The notes beneath the pieces were generated by a model. That model was not told the origin of the DNA. It saw only the letters and a program-made list of their open reading frames with translations, and made no database searches. From assembly GCA_019455285.1 (NCBI GenBank), contig JACFMS010000012.1, forward strand, positions 34,566-98,565: a DNA stretch of 64,000 nt. The letters run 5' to 3'. Positions 1 to 7,812 of the stretch are shown piece after piece (the first letter of the stretch is position 1; each line of letters opens with the position of its first letter). The translations under genes were made by a program, and so were the position numbers. The stretch is from Sphingomonadales bacterium (GTDB taxonomy: Bacteria > Pseudomonadota > Alphaproteobacteria > Sphingomonadales > Govanellaceae).

Positions 1-893
1 TCTGCGCCCTGCCGCACGCCACCTCGCAGCGCATCGTCAAGGGTATCCTGCACGCCGCCGGCCATACCGTGGTTGATGAACTGATCGCTGAAGCGCCGGA
101 AGACATCGCCGCCTCGATCCGCGGCGACGTCAAGGTGATCGATCTCTCCGCCGATTTTCGTCTGCGCGACTTGAGTGTTTACGAGCGCTGGTACGGCAAG
201 GCGCACGACGCGCCGGCGTTGCAGAAGATCGCGGTCTACGGTCTGCCCGAGCTTTACCGCGACGAGATCAAAAGGGCCAAGCTGGTGGCCTGCCCGGGCT
301 GCTATCCGACGGCGGCGATTTTGGCGCTTGCCCCCTTGTTGCAGCGCAAGTTGATCATGGCCGACGATATCATCATCGACGCCAAGTCGGGGGTGTCGGG
401 CGCGGGGCGCAGTATTAAGGAACAGAATTTGTTTTCGGAAGTGGCCGAGGGGATGCACGCTTACGGCGTCGCCAACCATCGCCACGCGCCGGAGATCGAG
501 CAGGAACTGGTCCGCGCCGCCGGGCAAGCGATGACGGTGAACTTCACGCCGCACCTGGTGCCGATGAACCGCGGCGAGTATGAAACCATTTATGTCAAGC
601 TCAGCGCCGGCGTCAGTGCTGACGATGTGCGCGCGGCGCTGGCCGAGCGCTATGACGCCGAGCCGTTCGTGCATGTGGTGCCGAAGGATATGGTGCCGGC
701 GTCGCGCCATGTGCGCGGCTCCAACGATTGTATGATCGGCGTCTTTGCGGACCGCATTCCGGGCCGCGCCATCATTCTTTCCACCATCGACAATCTGGTG
801 AAGGGATCGTCCGGTCAGGCGATTCAGAACATGAACTTGATGTATGGGCTTCCCGAAGTGACGGGACTTGAGCAGGCGCCGTTGTTCCCATGA
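1..893 (+). CDS. argC: N-acetyl-gamma-glutamyl-phosphate reductase, 5' end cut by the window edge
   Basis: ArgC makes N-acetylglutamate semialdehyde from N-acetylglutamyl phosphate with NADPH, the third step of arginine synthesis. The reading frame is open from base 3, where it encodes CALPHATSQ, the conserved stretch of the NAD-binding domain, so the gene begins upstream of the window. The catalytic cysteine lies in VACPGCYPTAA, followed by the KSGVSGAG loop and the HRHAPEIEQE segment typical of the family. The last residues overlap the next gene by an ATGA junction, which suggests cotranscription. The assignment is firm; only the missing N-terminus is unknown. Confidence 0.96.
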   Translation, partial: CALPHATSQRIVKGILHAAGHTVVDELIAEAPEDIAASIRGDVKVIDLSADFRLRDLSVYERWYGKAHDAPALQKIAVYGLPELYRDEIKRAKLVACPGCYPTAAILALAPLLQRKLIMADDIIIDAKSGVSGAGRSIKEQNLFSEVAEGMHAYGVANHRHAPEIEQELVRAAGQAMTVNFTPHLVPMNRGEYETIYVKLSAGVSADDVRAALAERYDAEPFVHVVPKDMVPASRHVRGSNDCMIGVFADRIPGRAIILSTIDNLVKGSSGQAIQNMNLMYGLPEVTGLEQAPLFP

Positions 894-1420
894 AAACTAA
901 GTTGTACCCGTTTAAAGGCAAGTACCCGAAGCTGGGGGAGGGCGTGTTCATCGCGCCCGGCGCTCGCATCATCGGCGACGTGGAGATCGGCGACCAATCC
1001 AGCGTGTGGTTTAATTGCGTCGTGCGCGGCGACGTGGAAATCATCCGCATCGGCGCGCGCACCAACATCCAGGACGGCACCATCGTCCATGTCACCGGCG
1101 GACAGTACGGCACCTTCATCGGTGATGACGTGCTGATCGGCCATATGGCGATCATTCATGGCTGCACCTTGGAATCGCGCTCCTTTGTTGGCATGGGGGC
1201 GACGGTGATGGATGGCTGCGTCATCGAGAGCGGCGGCATGCTGGCGGCGGGTGGACTGTTGACGCCCGGCAAGCGCATCGCCAAGGGCGAGATGTGGGCC
1301 GGCCGGCCGGCGCGTCTGGCGCGCCAGATCAGCGACGATGAAATGAAGCAGTATCTGGTCGGCGTCGGCCATTACAAGGAACTGGCCGCCATCTACGGCG
1401 CGGAATACGAAAAGCTGTAG
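890..1420 (+). CDS. gamma-class carbonic anhydrase family protein
   Basis: This 176-residue protein is built almost entirely of left-handed beta-helix hexapeptide repeats (for example IIGDVEIGDQSSVWFNCVVRGDVEIIRIG). Histidines fall where gamma-carbonic anhydrases bind metal: IVHVTGG and the pair in IGHMAIIHGC. Such proteins are soluble trimers that hydrate CO2 or, in many bacteria, have no proven activity (YrdA/PaaY type). The start ATG overlaps the argC stop (ATGA), so the two are probably translationally coupled. Whether it is an active carbonic anhydrase cannot be settled from sequence. Confidence 0.9.
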   Translation: MKTKLYPFKGKYPKLGEGVFIAPGARIIGDVEIGDQSSVWFNCVVRGDVEIIRIGARTNIQDGTIVHVTGGQYGTFIGDDVLIGHMAIIHGCTLESRSFVGMGATVMDGCVIESGGMLAAGGLLTPGKRIAKGEMWAGRPARLARQISDDEMKQYLVGVGHYKELAAIYGAEYEKL

Positions 1421-1433
1421 AATAAATTGAATT

Positions 1434-1530
1434 CCCTCCCCCTCGATGGGGGAGGGTCAGGGTGGGGGTGGCGTCTTACAGCGAACGAACCATCACCCCC
1501 ATCCAAACCTTCCCCCATCAAGGGGGAAGG
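1434..1530. repeat. palindromic intergenic repeat, copy A
   Basis: Two short hairpins, one built on CCCTCCCCC/GGGGGAGGG and one on CCTTCCCCC/GGGGGAAGG, are arranged head to head around a variable 16-20 base centre, with GGTGGGGGTG and CACCCCCATC as inner arms. A near-identical element lies at 22583-22680. Both copies sit between convergent genes, here the carbonic anhydrase homologue and pntB, where they could act as two-way terminators. This is a REP/BIME-like design. Confidence 0.85.
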
Positions 1531-1548
1531 CTTTAGAGGCGACTTTTT

Positions 1549-2961
1549 TCAAAACGACTTGACGATTTCCTCGCACACCTTCTTGGCGTCGCCGAACAGC
1601 ATCATGGTGTTGTCGCGAAAGAATAGTTCGTTCTCGACGCCGGCATACCCGGACGCCATGGAGCGCTTGACGAACAGCACCGTCTTGGCTTTTTCCACGT
1701 CCAGCACCGGCATGCCGAAGATCGGGCTTGTGGGATCGGTCTTCGCCGCCGGGTTGGTGACGTCGTTGGCGCCAATGACGAAGGCGACATCCGCAGTCTG
1801 GAACTGACTGTTGATGTCTTCCAGTTCGAACACCTCGTCGTAAGGCACTTGCGCTTCGGCCAAGAGCACGTTCATGTGCCCCGGCATGCGGCCCGCCACT
1901 GGATGAATGGCGTAAGAGACCTTAACGCCTTCTTCCTTGAGGAGGTCCGCCATTTCCCGCAGCGCATGCTGCGCCTGCGCCACCGCCATGCCGTAGCCCG
2001 GCACGATGATGACCGAGCCGGCGTTCTTCATAATGAAGGCGGCATCTTCCGCCGAGCCTTGCTTGACCGGGCGATCCTCGCGCCCGCCGGCCACCACCGC
2101 CGTCTCGCCGCCGAAGCCGCCCAAGATGACGTTGAACAGCGAGCGGTTCATGCCCTTGCACATGATGTAGCTCAAGATCGCACCCGAGGAACCCACCAAC
2201 GCGCCGGTGACGATGAGCGCCGAGTTTTGCAGCGTAAAGCCAATGCCCGCCGCCGCCCAACCGGAATAGGAGTTGAGCATGGACACCACCACCGGCATAT
2301 CCGCACCGCCGATGGGAATGATCAACAGGAAACCGATGAGGAATGCCAGCGCGGTCATGGTCCAGAAGTACTTGTCCGCCTGATCCAGGCAGAAGAGCAC
2401 GATCAGCGCCACGATCACCACGCCGATGGCGAGGTTGAGGTAATGCTGACCGGCAAACACCACCGGTTTGCCCGATACCAGCCCCTGCAATTTCAAGAAC
2501 GCCACCACCGAGCCCGAGAAAGTAATGGCGCCGATGACGACGCCCAATCCCATCTCGACCCGGCTGGCGAGATGGATTTGTCCGGCCAACGCATGATCCG
2601 CGCCATAGGCAATGCCGAAGGCTTCCGGGTGCAGGTAGGCGGCGCACGCCACCAGCACCGCCGCCAGACCGACCAGGCTGTGGAAGGCGGCTACCAGTTG
2701 CGGCATCGCCGTCATGGCGATGCGTCGCGCGGTGAATACGCCAATGCCGCCGCCGATCAGAATGCCTAAGATGATCCATTCATAGGAGACGATTTCGGGA
2801 TTAAGAATGGTGGCGATGACGGCGATGGTCATGCCGATCATGCCATAGAGGTTGCCTTGTCGCGAAGTTACGGGCGAGGACAGGCCGCGCAGCGACAGGA
2901 TGAACAGAACGGCGGCGACCAGATAGGCCGCGGCGGTCAGATTGACAGCCAAGGATGACAT
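1549..2961 (-). CDS. pntB: NAD(P) transhydrogenase subunit beta
   Basis: PntB is the 470-residue membrane and NADP(H)-binding subunit of the proton-translocating transhydrogenase, which reduces NADP+ with NADH using the proton gradient. The N-terminal two thirds is a run of hydrophobic helices. The C-terminal third is the soluble domain III, with VIIVPGYGMAVAQAQHAL and the NADP-binding segment FVIGANDVTNPAA. Length is normal for the family. It is the last gene of a unit with pntAB 12 bases upstream and pntAA before that, matching the three-gene arrangement known from Rhodospirillum rubrum. Confidence 0.97.
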   Translation of the reverse strand: MSSLAVNLTAAAYLVAAVLFILSLRGLSSPVTSRQGNLYGMIGMTIAVIATILNPEIVSYEWIILGILIGGGIGVFTARRIAMTAMPQLVAAFHSLVGLAAVLVACAAYLHPEAFGIAYGADHALAGQIHLASRVEMGLGVVIGAITFSGSVVAFLKLQGLVSGKPVVFAGQHYLNLAIGVVIVALIVLFCLDQADKYFWTMTALAFLIGFLLIIPIGGADMPVVVSMLNSYSGWAAAGIGFTLQNSALIVTGALVGSSGAILSYIMCKGMNRSLFNVILGGFGGETAVVAGGREDRPVKQGSAEDAAFIMKNAGSVIIVPGYGMAVAQAQHALREMADLLKEEGVKVSYAIHPVAGRMPGHMNVLLAEAQVPYDEVFELEDINSQFQTADVAFVIGANDVTNPAAKTDPTSPIFGMPVLDVEKAKTVLFVKRSMASGYAGVENELFFRDNTMMLFGDAKKVCEEIVKSF

Positions 2962-2973
2962 GCTGCGCGCTCC

Positions 2974-3279
2974 CTATTTCTTTTCTTTTTTCTTGTACAT
3001 GCCCAGCATACGCTGGGTGACGGTGAAGCCGCCGAAAATGTTCACTGAGGCGAGCGCAATGGCGATGGCGCCGAGAACTTTCGCCACGCTCGCACCTTCT
3101 GGGCCGGCGGCGATCAGCGCGCCGACGATGATGACGCTCGATATGGCGTTGGTCACCGACATCAAGGGCGTGTGCAAGGCCGGAGTCACGCTCCACACCA
3201 CGTAGTAGCCGACGAAGATCGCCAGCACGAACAGCGACAGCTGCGAAATAAAGGGGCTTACGGTTACGGCCGCTTCCAT
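2974..3279 (-). CDS. pntAB: NAD(P) transhydrogenase alpha subunit, membrane part (PntAB)
   Basis: This 101-residue protein has about three hydrophobic helices (ISQLSLFVLAIFVGYYVVW, then ISSVIIVGALIAAG, then VLGAIAIALASVNIFGGF) and a basic C-terminus ending KKKEKK. It is the separate domain-II fragment that is fused to PntA in enterobacteria. Together with PntB it forms the proton channel. It lies 4 bases after pntAA and 12 bases before pntB on the minus strand, so it is surely in the same operon. Confidence 0.95.
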   Translation of the reverse strand: MEAAVTVSPFISQLSLFVLAIFVGYYVVWSVTPALHTPLMSVTNAISSVIIVGALIAAGPEGASVAKVLGAIAIALASVNIFGGFTVTQRMLGMYKKKEKK

Positions 3280-3283
3280 GGTC

Positions 3284-4435
3284 TTATGCTCCCTCTTTGA
3301 AGGCGGGGTGGATGACTTGACCGTCGCGGGTCAGCGCCGTTCCCTTGATGATCTCATCGTCCCAGTTGATCTTTAAGGTTTTGCTTTCCTTGTCGATCAA
3401 GGGCGTCAGGAAATTGAGGAGGTTCTTAGCGTAAAGCGCGCTGGCGTCGGTGGCGAGCCGCGCCGGCAGATTGAGATGGCCGACGATCTTTACGCCACCC
3501 ACTTCGATAATCTCGCCGGGCTTGGCCAGCGTGCAGTTGCCGCCTTGCTCGACGGCGAGGTCAACGATGATCGACCCCGGCTTCATGGATTTGACCATGG
3601 CGTCATCCACCAGCACCGGGGCCTTTTTGCCCGGAATGAGCGCGGTGGTGATGACGATATCCTGCTTCTTGATGGTCTCGGCGATGAGCGCGGCTTGCTT
3701 TTTCTTGAAGTCCTCGCTCATTTCCTTGGCGTAGCCGCCGGCGGTTTCGGCGCTCTTCAATTCCTCGCTTTCCGCCACGACGAAGGTGGCGCCCAGGCTT
3801 TCCACCTGTTCCTTGGCGGCCAGCCGCACGTCGGTGGCCGAAACGATGGCGCCCAAACGGCGGGCGGTGGCGATGGCCTGCAAGCCGGCGACGCCTGCCC
3901 CCATGACCAGTACCCGGCCGGGGGCGACGGTGCCCGCCGCCGTCATCATCATCGGCATGGCGCGGCCGAACTCATAGGCGGCCTCGATCACCGCACGGTA
4001 GCCGGCGAGGTTCGATTGCGAGCTCAAGACGTCCATGGTCTGCGCCCGGGTGATGCGCGGCATGAACTCCATGGCGAAGGCATTGACCCCGGCGGCGGCG
4101 TAAGCCTTGACCTGCTCTGGCGCCTGGTAAGGGGAGAGCACGGACACCAGTAGCGCGCCTTTTTTCAAAAGCGCCAGCTCGTCCGCCCCTTCGGCCGCCG
4201 ACTGGGGTCGCTGAACTTTGAGCACGATATCTGCCTCTTTCAAGGCGGCCGCGGCGTCGGGGGCGATCGTCGCCCCGGCGTCCACATATTGGCTATCCGG
4301 GTATCGGCTGGCTTCGCCCGCGCCGCGTTCGACGATGACGTCGAACCCCAAGGCACGGTATTTTTTTACGGTTTCCGGCGTGGCCGCCACCCGCTTCTCA
4401 TGGGCGCGCCGCTCTGCCGGGATTGCGATCTTCAT
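3284..4435 (-). CDS. pntAA: NAD(P) transhydrogenase alpha subunit, NAD-binding part (PntAA)
   Basis: This 383-residue soluble subunit belongs to the alanine dehydrogenase/PNT superfamily. It starts MKIAIPAERRAHEKRVAATPE, carries the dinucleotide-binding motif VMGAGVAGLQAIATARRLGA and the sequence IITTALIPGKKAPVLV. It binds NAD(H) and passes hydride to the NADP domain of PntB. It is split from the membrane part, as in R. rubrum. A small cytochrome-oxidase gene lies immediately upstream on the same strand, an arrangement often seen in alphaproteobacteria. Confidence 0.97.
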   Translation of the reverse strand: MKIAIPAERRAHEKRVAATPETVKKYRALGFDVIVERGAGEASRYPDSQYVDAGATIAPDAAAALKEADIVLKVQRPQSAAEGADELALLKKGALLVSVLSPYQAPEQVKAYAAAGVNAFAMEFMPRITRAQTMDVLSSQSNLAGYRAVIEAAYEFGRAMPMMMTAAGTVAPGRVLVMGAGVAGLQAIATARRLGAIVSATDVRLAAKEQVESLGATFVVAESEELKSAETAGGYAKEMSEDFKKKQAALIAETIKKQDIVITTALIPGKKAPVLVDDAMVKSMKPGSIIVDLAVEQGGNCTLAKPGEIIEVGGVKIVGHLNLPARLATDASALYAKNLLNFLTPLIDKESKTLKINWDDEIIKGTALTRDGQVIHPAFKEGA

Positions 4436-4522
4436 GGACGCTCACCCCTTGTATATTGGCTGTTGTTATTTGTGATAGGTTTGCCGCCGGTATTGGTTTC
4501 GGCAGCCAAATCGTCCGCCCCT

Positions 4523-4651
4523 TTAAAGGAGCGTCAGGGCCATCACGACCAGCACCACCACCGTGCCGGCGATGCTGTACTTCACCAGCTTCAGGAAGTT
4601 GCCGTACATTTCCTTGTGTGCCGTGGTATCCATGTGTCCTTGCGCGGTCAT
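4523..4651 (-). CDS. aa3-type cytochrome c oxidase subunit IV (small accessory subunit)
   Basis: The encoded 42-residue protein begins MTAQGHMDTTAHKEMYGNF and ends in one hydrophobic helix (YSIAGTVVVLVVMALTLL). That fits the bacterial aa3-oxidase subunit IV family (PF07835), single-span proteins bound to the haem-copper oxidase core. An open frame extends 39 codons further upstream, but the ATG at 4651 has a strong ribosome site (AAAGGGGGA) about nine bases before it and gives the usual family length. It lies directly upstream of pntAA on the same strand. Confidence 0.82.
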   Translation of the reverse strand: MTAQGHMDTTAHKEMYGNFLKLVKYSIAGTVVVLVVMALTLL

Positions 4652-4791
4652 CTGTTGTAATCCCCCTTTGGATTGGGCCTTGCTGCGGAGCAATATAAAC
4701 GAGCCCAGTTGCCCGGACAACCTCAGAAAATGACCTCCTTTAGCCATAATAGGGCTTGTCAGGACCACTTTTATTGGCCGATGGTACGGCC

Positions 4792-5160
4792 ATGAAGGCA
4801 GGCAACAAAACCATCGGCGCGCGGCTGCGGATCGTCCTCAAGCCCGATATCGCCATCGGCCCCGGCAAGGCGGATATCCTGCAAGGCATCCGCGACACCG
4901 GATCCATCGCCGCGGCCGGCCGCCGCATGGGCATGAGCTACAAGCGGGCCTGGCTTCTGGTGGAGACGCTGAATGGGTATTTTCAGGCTCCTTTGGTGGA
5001 ATCCAGCCGGGGCGGGCGCTCCCGCGGGGGGGCAAAACTGACCCCCACCGGCGATCTGGTGCTGGACAGTTACCGGCGGATGGAGGCGTTGACCGAAGGG
5101 GTGGTTGCTGAGGAAATGGAAACCTTGCGGCAACTCCTGCCCGACACAGCGCAAAAATAA
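4792..5160 (+). CDS. ModE-like winged-helix regulator lacking the molybdate-binding domain
   Basis: This 122-residue protein matches the N-terminal DNA-binding domain of ModE: the segment KADILQGIRDTGSIAAAGRRMGMSYKRAW is the recognition helix region. A wing region follows (LVESSRGGRSRGGAKLTPTG). Full-length ModE has a further tandem molybdate-binding (MOP/TOBE) region that is absent here. It stands 61 bases before modA, so it is likely the local regulator of molybdate uptake. A TTG start at 4756 is possible, but the ATG fits family length better. How it would sense molybdate is unclear. Confidence 0.85.
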   Translation: MKAGNKTIGARLRIVLKPDIAIGPGKADILQGIRDTGSIAAAGRRMGMSYKRAWLLVETLNGYFQAPLVESSRGGRSRGGAKLTPTGDLVLDSYRRMEALTEGVVAEEMETLRQLLPDTAQK

Positions 5161-5186
5161 TAGTTGCAGACATGACCCTCTTCTCG

Positions 5187-5206
5187 ATATGTTTTACGGT
5201 ACATAT
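5187..5206. promoter_or_regulatory. candidate ModE operator before modA
   Basis: A perfect inverted repeat, ATATGT, eight bases, ACATAT, lies between the modE-like stop and the modA start, preceded by TCG. The layout resembles known Mo-boxes (TCGnTATAT, spacer, ATATA-type arms). Its centre is about 25 bases before the modA ATG, a position suited to repression by ModE-molybdate. This is inferred from symmetry and location. Confidence 0.5.
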
Positions 5207-5221
5207 TTAGAGGGGCTCGGT

Positions 5222-6031
5222 ATGTTTGGGTTAGGGGCGGGACGCCGTTGGCTGCGAGCGGTTTTTTTATCGTTGGCCGTTGCGTGCGGAGTCTCTGCCG
5301 GCGCCCGGGCGGAAGAAGGGCCGGTGATCGCCGCCGCGTCCGACTTGCAGTTCGCCTTAGAGGAGATCGCGGCGGCGTTTGCCGCAAATAGCGGCCAGAA
5401 GGTCCGGCTATCCTTCGGCTCGTCGGGGAATTTCGCCCGCCAGATCCGCCAGGGCGCGCCCATCGAGATGTTCCTCTCGGCGGATGAGGACTATGTGTTG
5501 GCGTTGGCGCGGGACGGCTTTACCAGGGATCAGGGAGCGCTATACGCCATTGGCCGGATCGCCCTCATCGTTCCCCATGGTTCGCCATTGAAGGCGGATG
5601 GCACGCTTGCCGATCTGAAGGCGGCGCTCCGTGACGGCCGACTGGTCAAATTCGCCATCGCCAATCCCGAGCATGCGCCCTACGGCAAACGGGCGGCGGA
5701 GGCACTGCGCCATCAAGGATTGTGGGACGCCATCGCGTCCAAATTGGTTTATGGCGAGAACGTCACGCAAGCCGCCCAATTTGCGATGTCCGGTAATGCC
5801 CAGGGCGGCATCATTGCCTATTCGCTGGCGCTGTCGCCGCGCATCTCGGCGCTTGGGGCATATGCGCTGATTCCCGAAGATTGGCACGCGCCGCTGCGCC
5901 AACGCATGGTTCTTCTAAAGAATGCCGGCCTGGCGGCGGAACATTTTTACGCTTATGTGCAGCAGCCAGCGGCGCGCGCGATCTTCCAACAATACGGCTT
6001 TGCGTTGCCGGGCGAAGCGGAGTGGAAATAG
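5222..6031 (+). CDS. modA: molybdate ABC transporter substrate-binding protein
   Basis: ModA is the periplasmic protein that captures molybdate for the ModBC permease. The chosen ATG at 5222 follows a GAGGGG ribosome site and opens with a signal peptide (RRWLRAVFLSLAVACGVSAG, cut near ARAEE), giving 269 residues. The mature part has the family signature AASDLQFALEEIAAAF, then GSSGNFARQIRQGAPIEMF. The frame is open for 39 codons upstream, but that part overlaps the regulator gene and would bury the signal peptide. modB begins four bases after its stop. Confidence 0.95.
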   Translation: MFGLGAGRRWLRAVFLSLAVACGVSAGARAEEGPVIAAASDLQFALEEIAAAFAANSGQKVRLSFGSSGNFARQIRQGAPIEMFLSADEDYVLALARDGFTRDQGALYAIGRIALIVPHGSPLKADGTLADLKAALRDGRLVKFAIANPEHAPYGKRAAEALRHQGLWDAIASKLVYGENVTQAAQFAMSGNAQGGIIAYSLALSPRISALGAYALIPEDWHAPLRQRMVLLKNAGLAAEHFYAYVQQPAARAIFQQYGFALPGEAEWK

Positions 6032-6035
6032 TGGC

Positions 6036-6704
6036 ATGGATTGGACGGCGCTGATCATTTCGCTGCGCCTTGCGGTCTTTACCGTGCTTATCCTGTTGCC
6101 CATCGGCATCGTGACAGGCCGTGTGCTGGCGTACCGAAATTTTCCCGGCAAAGGCATGGTGGAAGCGCTGGTGGCGTTACCCTTGGTACTGCCGCCCACG
6201 GTGTTCGGGTATTATTTACTGGTCGCCTTCGGCGCGGCGTCGCCCATCGGCCAACTCTGGCAGGCGACATTCGGCCATCAGCTGGTGTTTACGTTTGAAG
6301 GATTGCTGCTGGCATCGATCATTTTCAATCTGCCGTTCGCCATCCAGCCCATGGAACGCGGCTTTGAAGCGATCGCGCCGGAGATTCGCGAAGCGGCGGC
6401 CTGCTGCGGCTTAACGCCTTGGCGGGCGCTTCTTAAAATCGAACTGCCGCTGGCGTTGCCAAGCATTCTGACCGCCATGGTCTTAAGTTTTGCCCACACC
6501 CTGGGCGAATTCGGCATCGTGCTGATGGTCGGCGGCTCGATCCCCGGCGAGACCAGAACCATCGCCATCGCCATCTATGACCGGGTGCAAGCCTTCGATG
6601 AGGCCGGCGCGGCGCAGATGTCGGCGCTGCTGTTGGCAATTTCGCTCATTACTATCGCTCTGGTTTTCATCTTCTCGCGCCGGGGCGATCGGTGGCCGAA
6701 ATGA
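6036..6704 (+). CDS. modB: molybdate ABC transporter permease
   Basis: ModB forms the inner-membrane channel of the molybdate importer. The 222-residue protein has about five membrane segments and the permease EAA loop EIREAAACCGLTPWRALLKIELPLALP, which contacts the ATPase. The ATG at 6036 is the first one after the modA stop; the longer open frame upstream lies inside modA and gives a non-family N-terminus. Its stop overlaps the modC start by ATGA. Confidence 0.96.
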   Translation: MDWTALIISLRLAVFTVLILLPIGIVTGRVLAYRNFPGKGMVEALVALPLVLPPTVFGYYLLVAFGAASPIGQLWQATFGHQLVFTFEGLLLASIIFNLPFAIQPMERGFEAIAPEIREAAACCGLTPWRALLKIELPLALPSILTAMVLSFAHTLGEFGIVLMVGGSIPGETRTIAIAIYDRVQAFDEAGAAQMSALLLAISLITIALVFIFSRRGDRWPK

Positions 6705-7807
6705 GCGCGCCAACAGGATTGCAGGTCGAGCTTCGGCAAGACGCCCCCATTCCGCTGGCGGCTGAATTTTCCTGCGCGCCCGGCGAGGTGCTGGCGCTGG
6801 TGGGGCCGTCGGGCAGCGGCAAGACGACGATTTTAAGATCCATTGCCGGCGCCTACCGGCCACGCCATGGCGCGGTCGCCATCAACGGCGAGACGTGGTT
6901 TTGCAGCGACGACAACATTCATCTGCCGCCGCACCGGCGCGCCGTCGGCATGGTGTTTCAGAACTACGCGCTGTTTCCCCATCTGACGGCGCTGCAGAAC
7001 GTGATGACCGCCATGGACCATCTGCCGCGTGGCGAGCGGGAGGCCGAGGCGCGGCATCTGTTGCAGATGGTGCATCTGGGTGGGTTGGAGGAGCGCCGGC
7101 CGGCGGCGTTGTCCGGCGGCCAGCAACAGCGCGTCGCCGTGGCCCGCGCGCTGGCGCGCAAGCCGCAGGTGCTGCTCTTGGACGAGCCGTTTTCCGCCGT
7201 GGACAAGGCCACCCGGCAGCGTCTTTACCGCGAGATCGCCGAGTTGCGGCGCGCGCTCCATCTGCCCATCGTGCTGGTCACTCACGATCTGGATGAAGCG
7301 GCCATGCTGGCCGATCGCCTGGCGGTGCTGCATCATGGCCGCACGTTGCAAACCGGCACGCCGGAAGAGGTCACCACCAGGCCGCTCTCGCCCGAAGTCG
7401 CTAGGCTGGTCAATCTGCGCAATGTGTTTGACGCAACCGTCACCGGGCGTCGCGATGGCGGCGGCGTTATTATCCAATGGTCGGGCATGACGATGGAGAC
7501 GGTGAAGGATACGCGCTTGCCGATTGGCACGGCGGTATGTTGGGTCATTCCCGACGGCTTCGTGGTCGTCCATCGCCGCGACCGTCCCTCCCGCGGCGAA
7601 CATGAAAATCCCGTCTCGGGGATGGTTGAGTCCATGCTGTCAATCGGCCAGGCGGCGATGCTGACCATGCGGCCGCATCACGATGCGCGCCTGCCCTTGC
7701 ATTTCTCCGTGCCGCTGCATGTGGCGCGGCGCAACGGCCTTGCGCCCGGCGTCGAGGTAACGGTGTCGCTGCTGGCCGAAGGCATTCACCTGATGCCAGC
7801 AGCATAA
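6701..7807 (+). CDS. modC: molybdate ABC transporter ATP-binding protein
   Basis: ModC is the ATPase of the molybdate importer. The 368-residue protein has Walker A GPSGSGKTT, the signature LSGGQQQRVAVARAL, Walker B VLLLDEPFSAVD and the switch histidine in VLVTHD. After about residue 240 a C-terminal TOBE-like region follows, which in this family binds molybdate and inhibits transport when internal molybdate is high. The ATG at 6701 overlaps the modB stop; a GTG three codons upstream is an alternative. It meets pepF tail to tail, with five bases between the stop codons. Confidence 0.95.
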   Translation: MSAPTGLQVELRQDAPIPLAAEFSCAPGEVLALVGPSGSGKTTILRSIAGAYRPRHGAVAINGETWFCSDDNIHLPPHRRAVGMVFQNYALFPHLTALQNVMTAMDHLPRGEREAEARHLLQMVHLGGLEERRPAALSGGQQQRVAVARALARKPQVLLLDEPFSAVDKATRQRLYREIAELRRALHLPIVLVTHDLDEAAMLADRLAVLHHGRTLQTGTPEEVTTRPLSPEVARLVNLRNVFDATVTGRRDGGGVIIQWSGMTMETVKDTRLPIGTAVCWVIPDGFVVVHRRDRPSRGEHENPVSGMVESMLSIGQAAMLTMRPHHDARLPLHFSVPLHVARRNGLAPGVEVTVSLLAEGIHLMPAA

Positions 7808-7812
7808 CTTAC

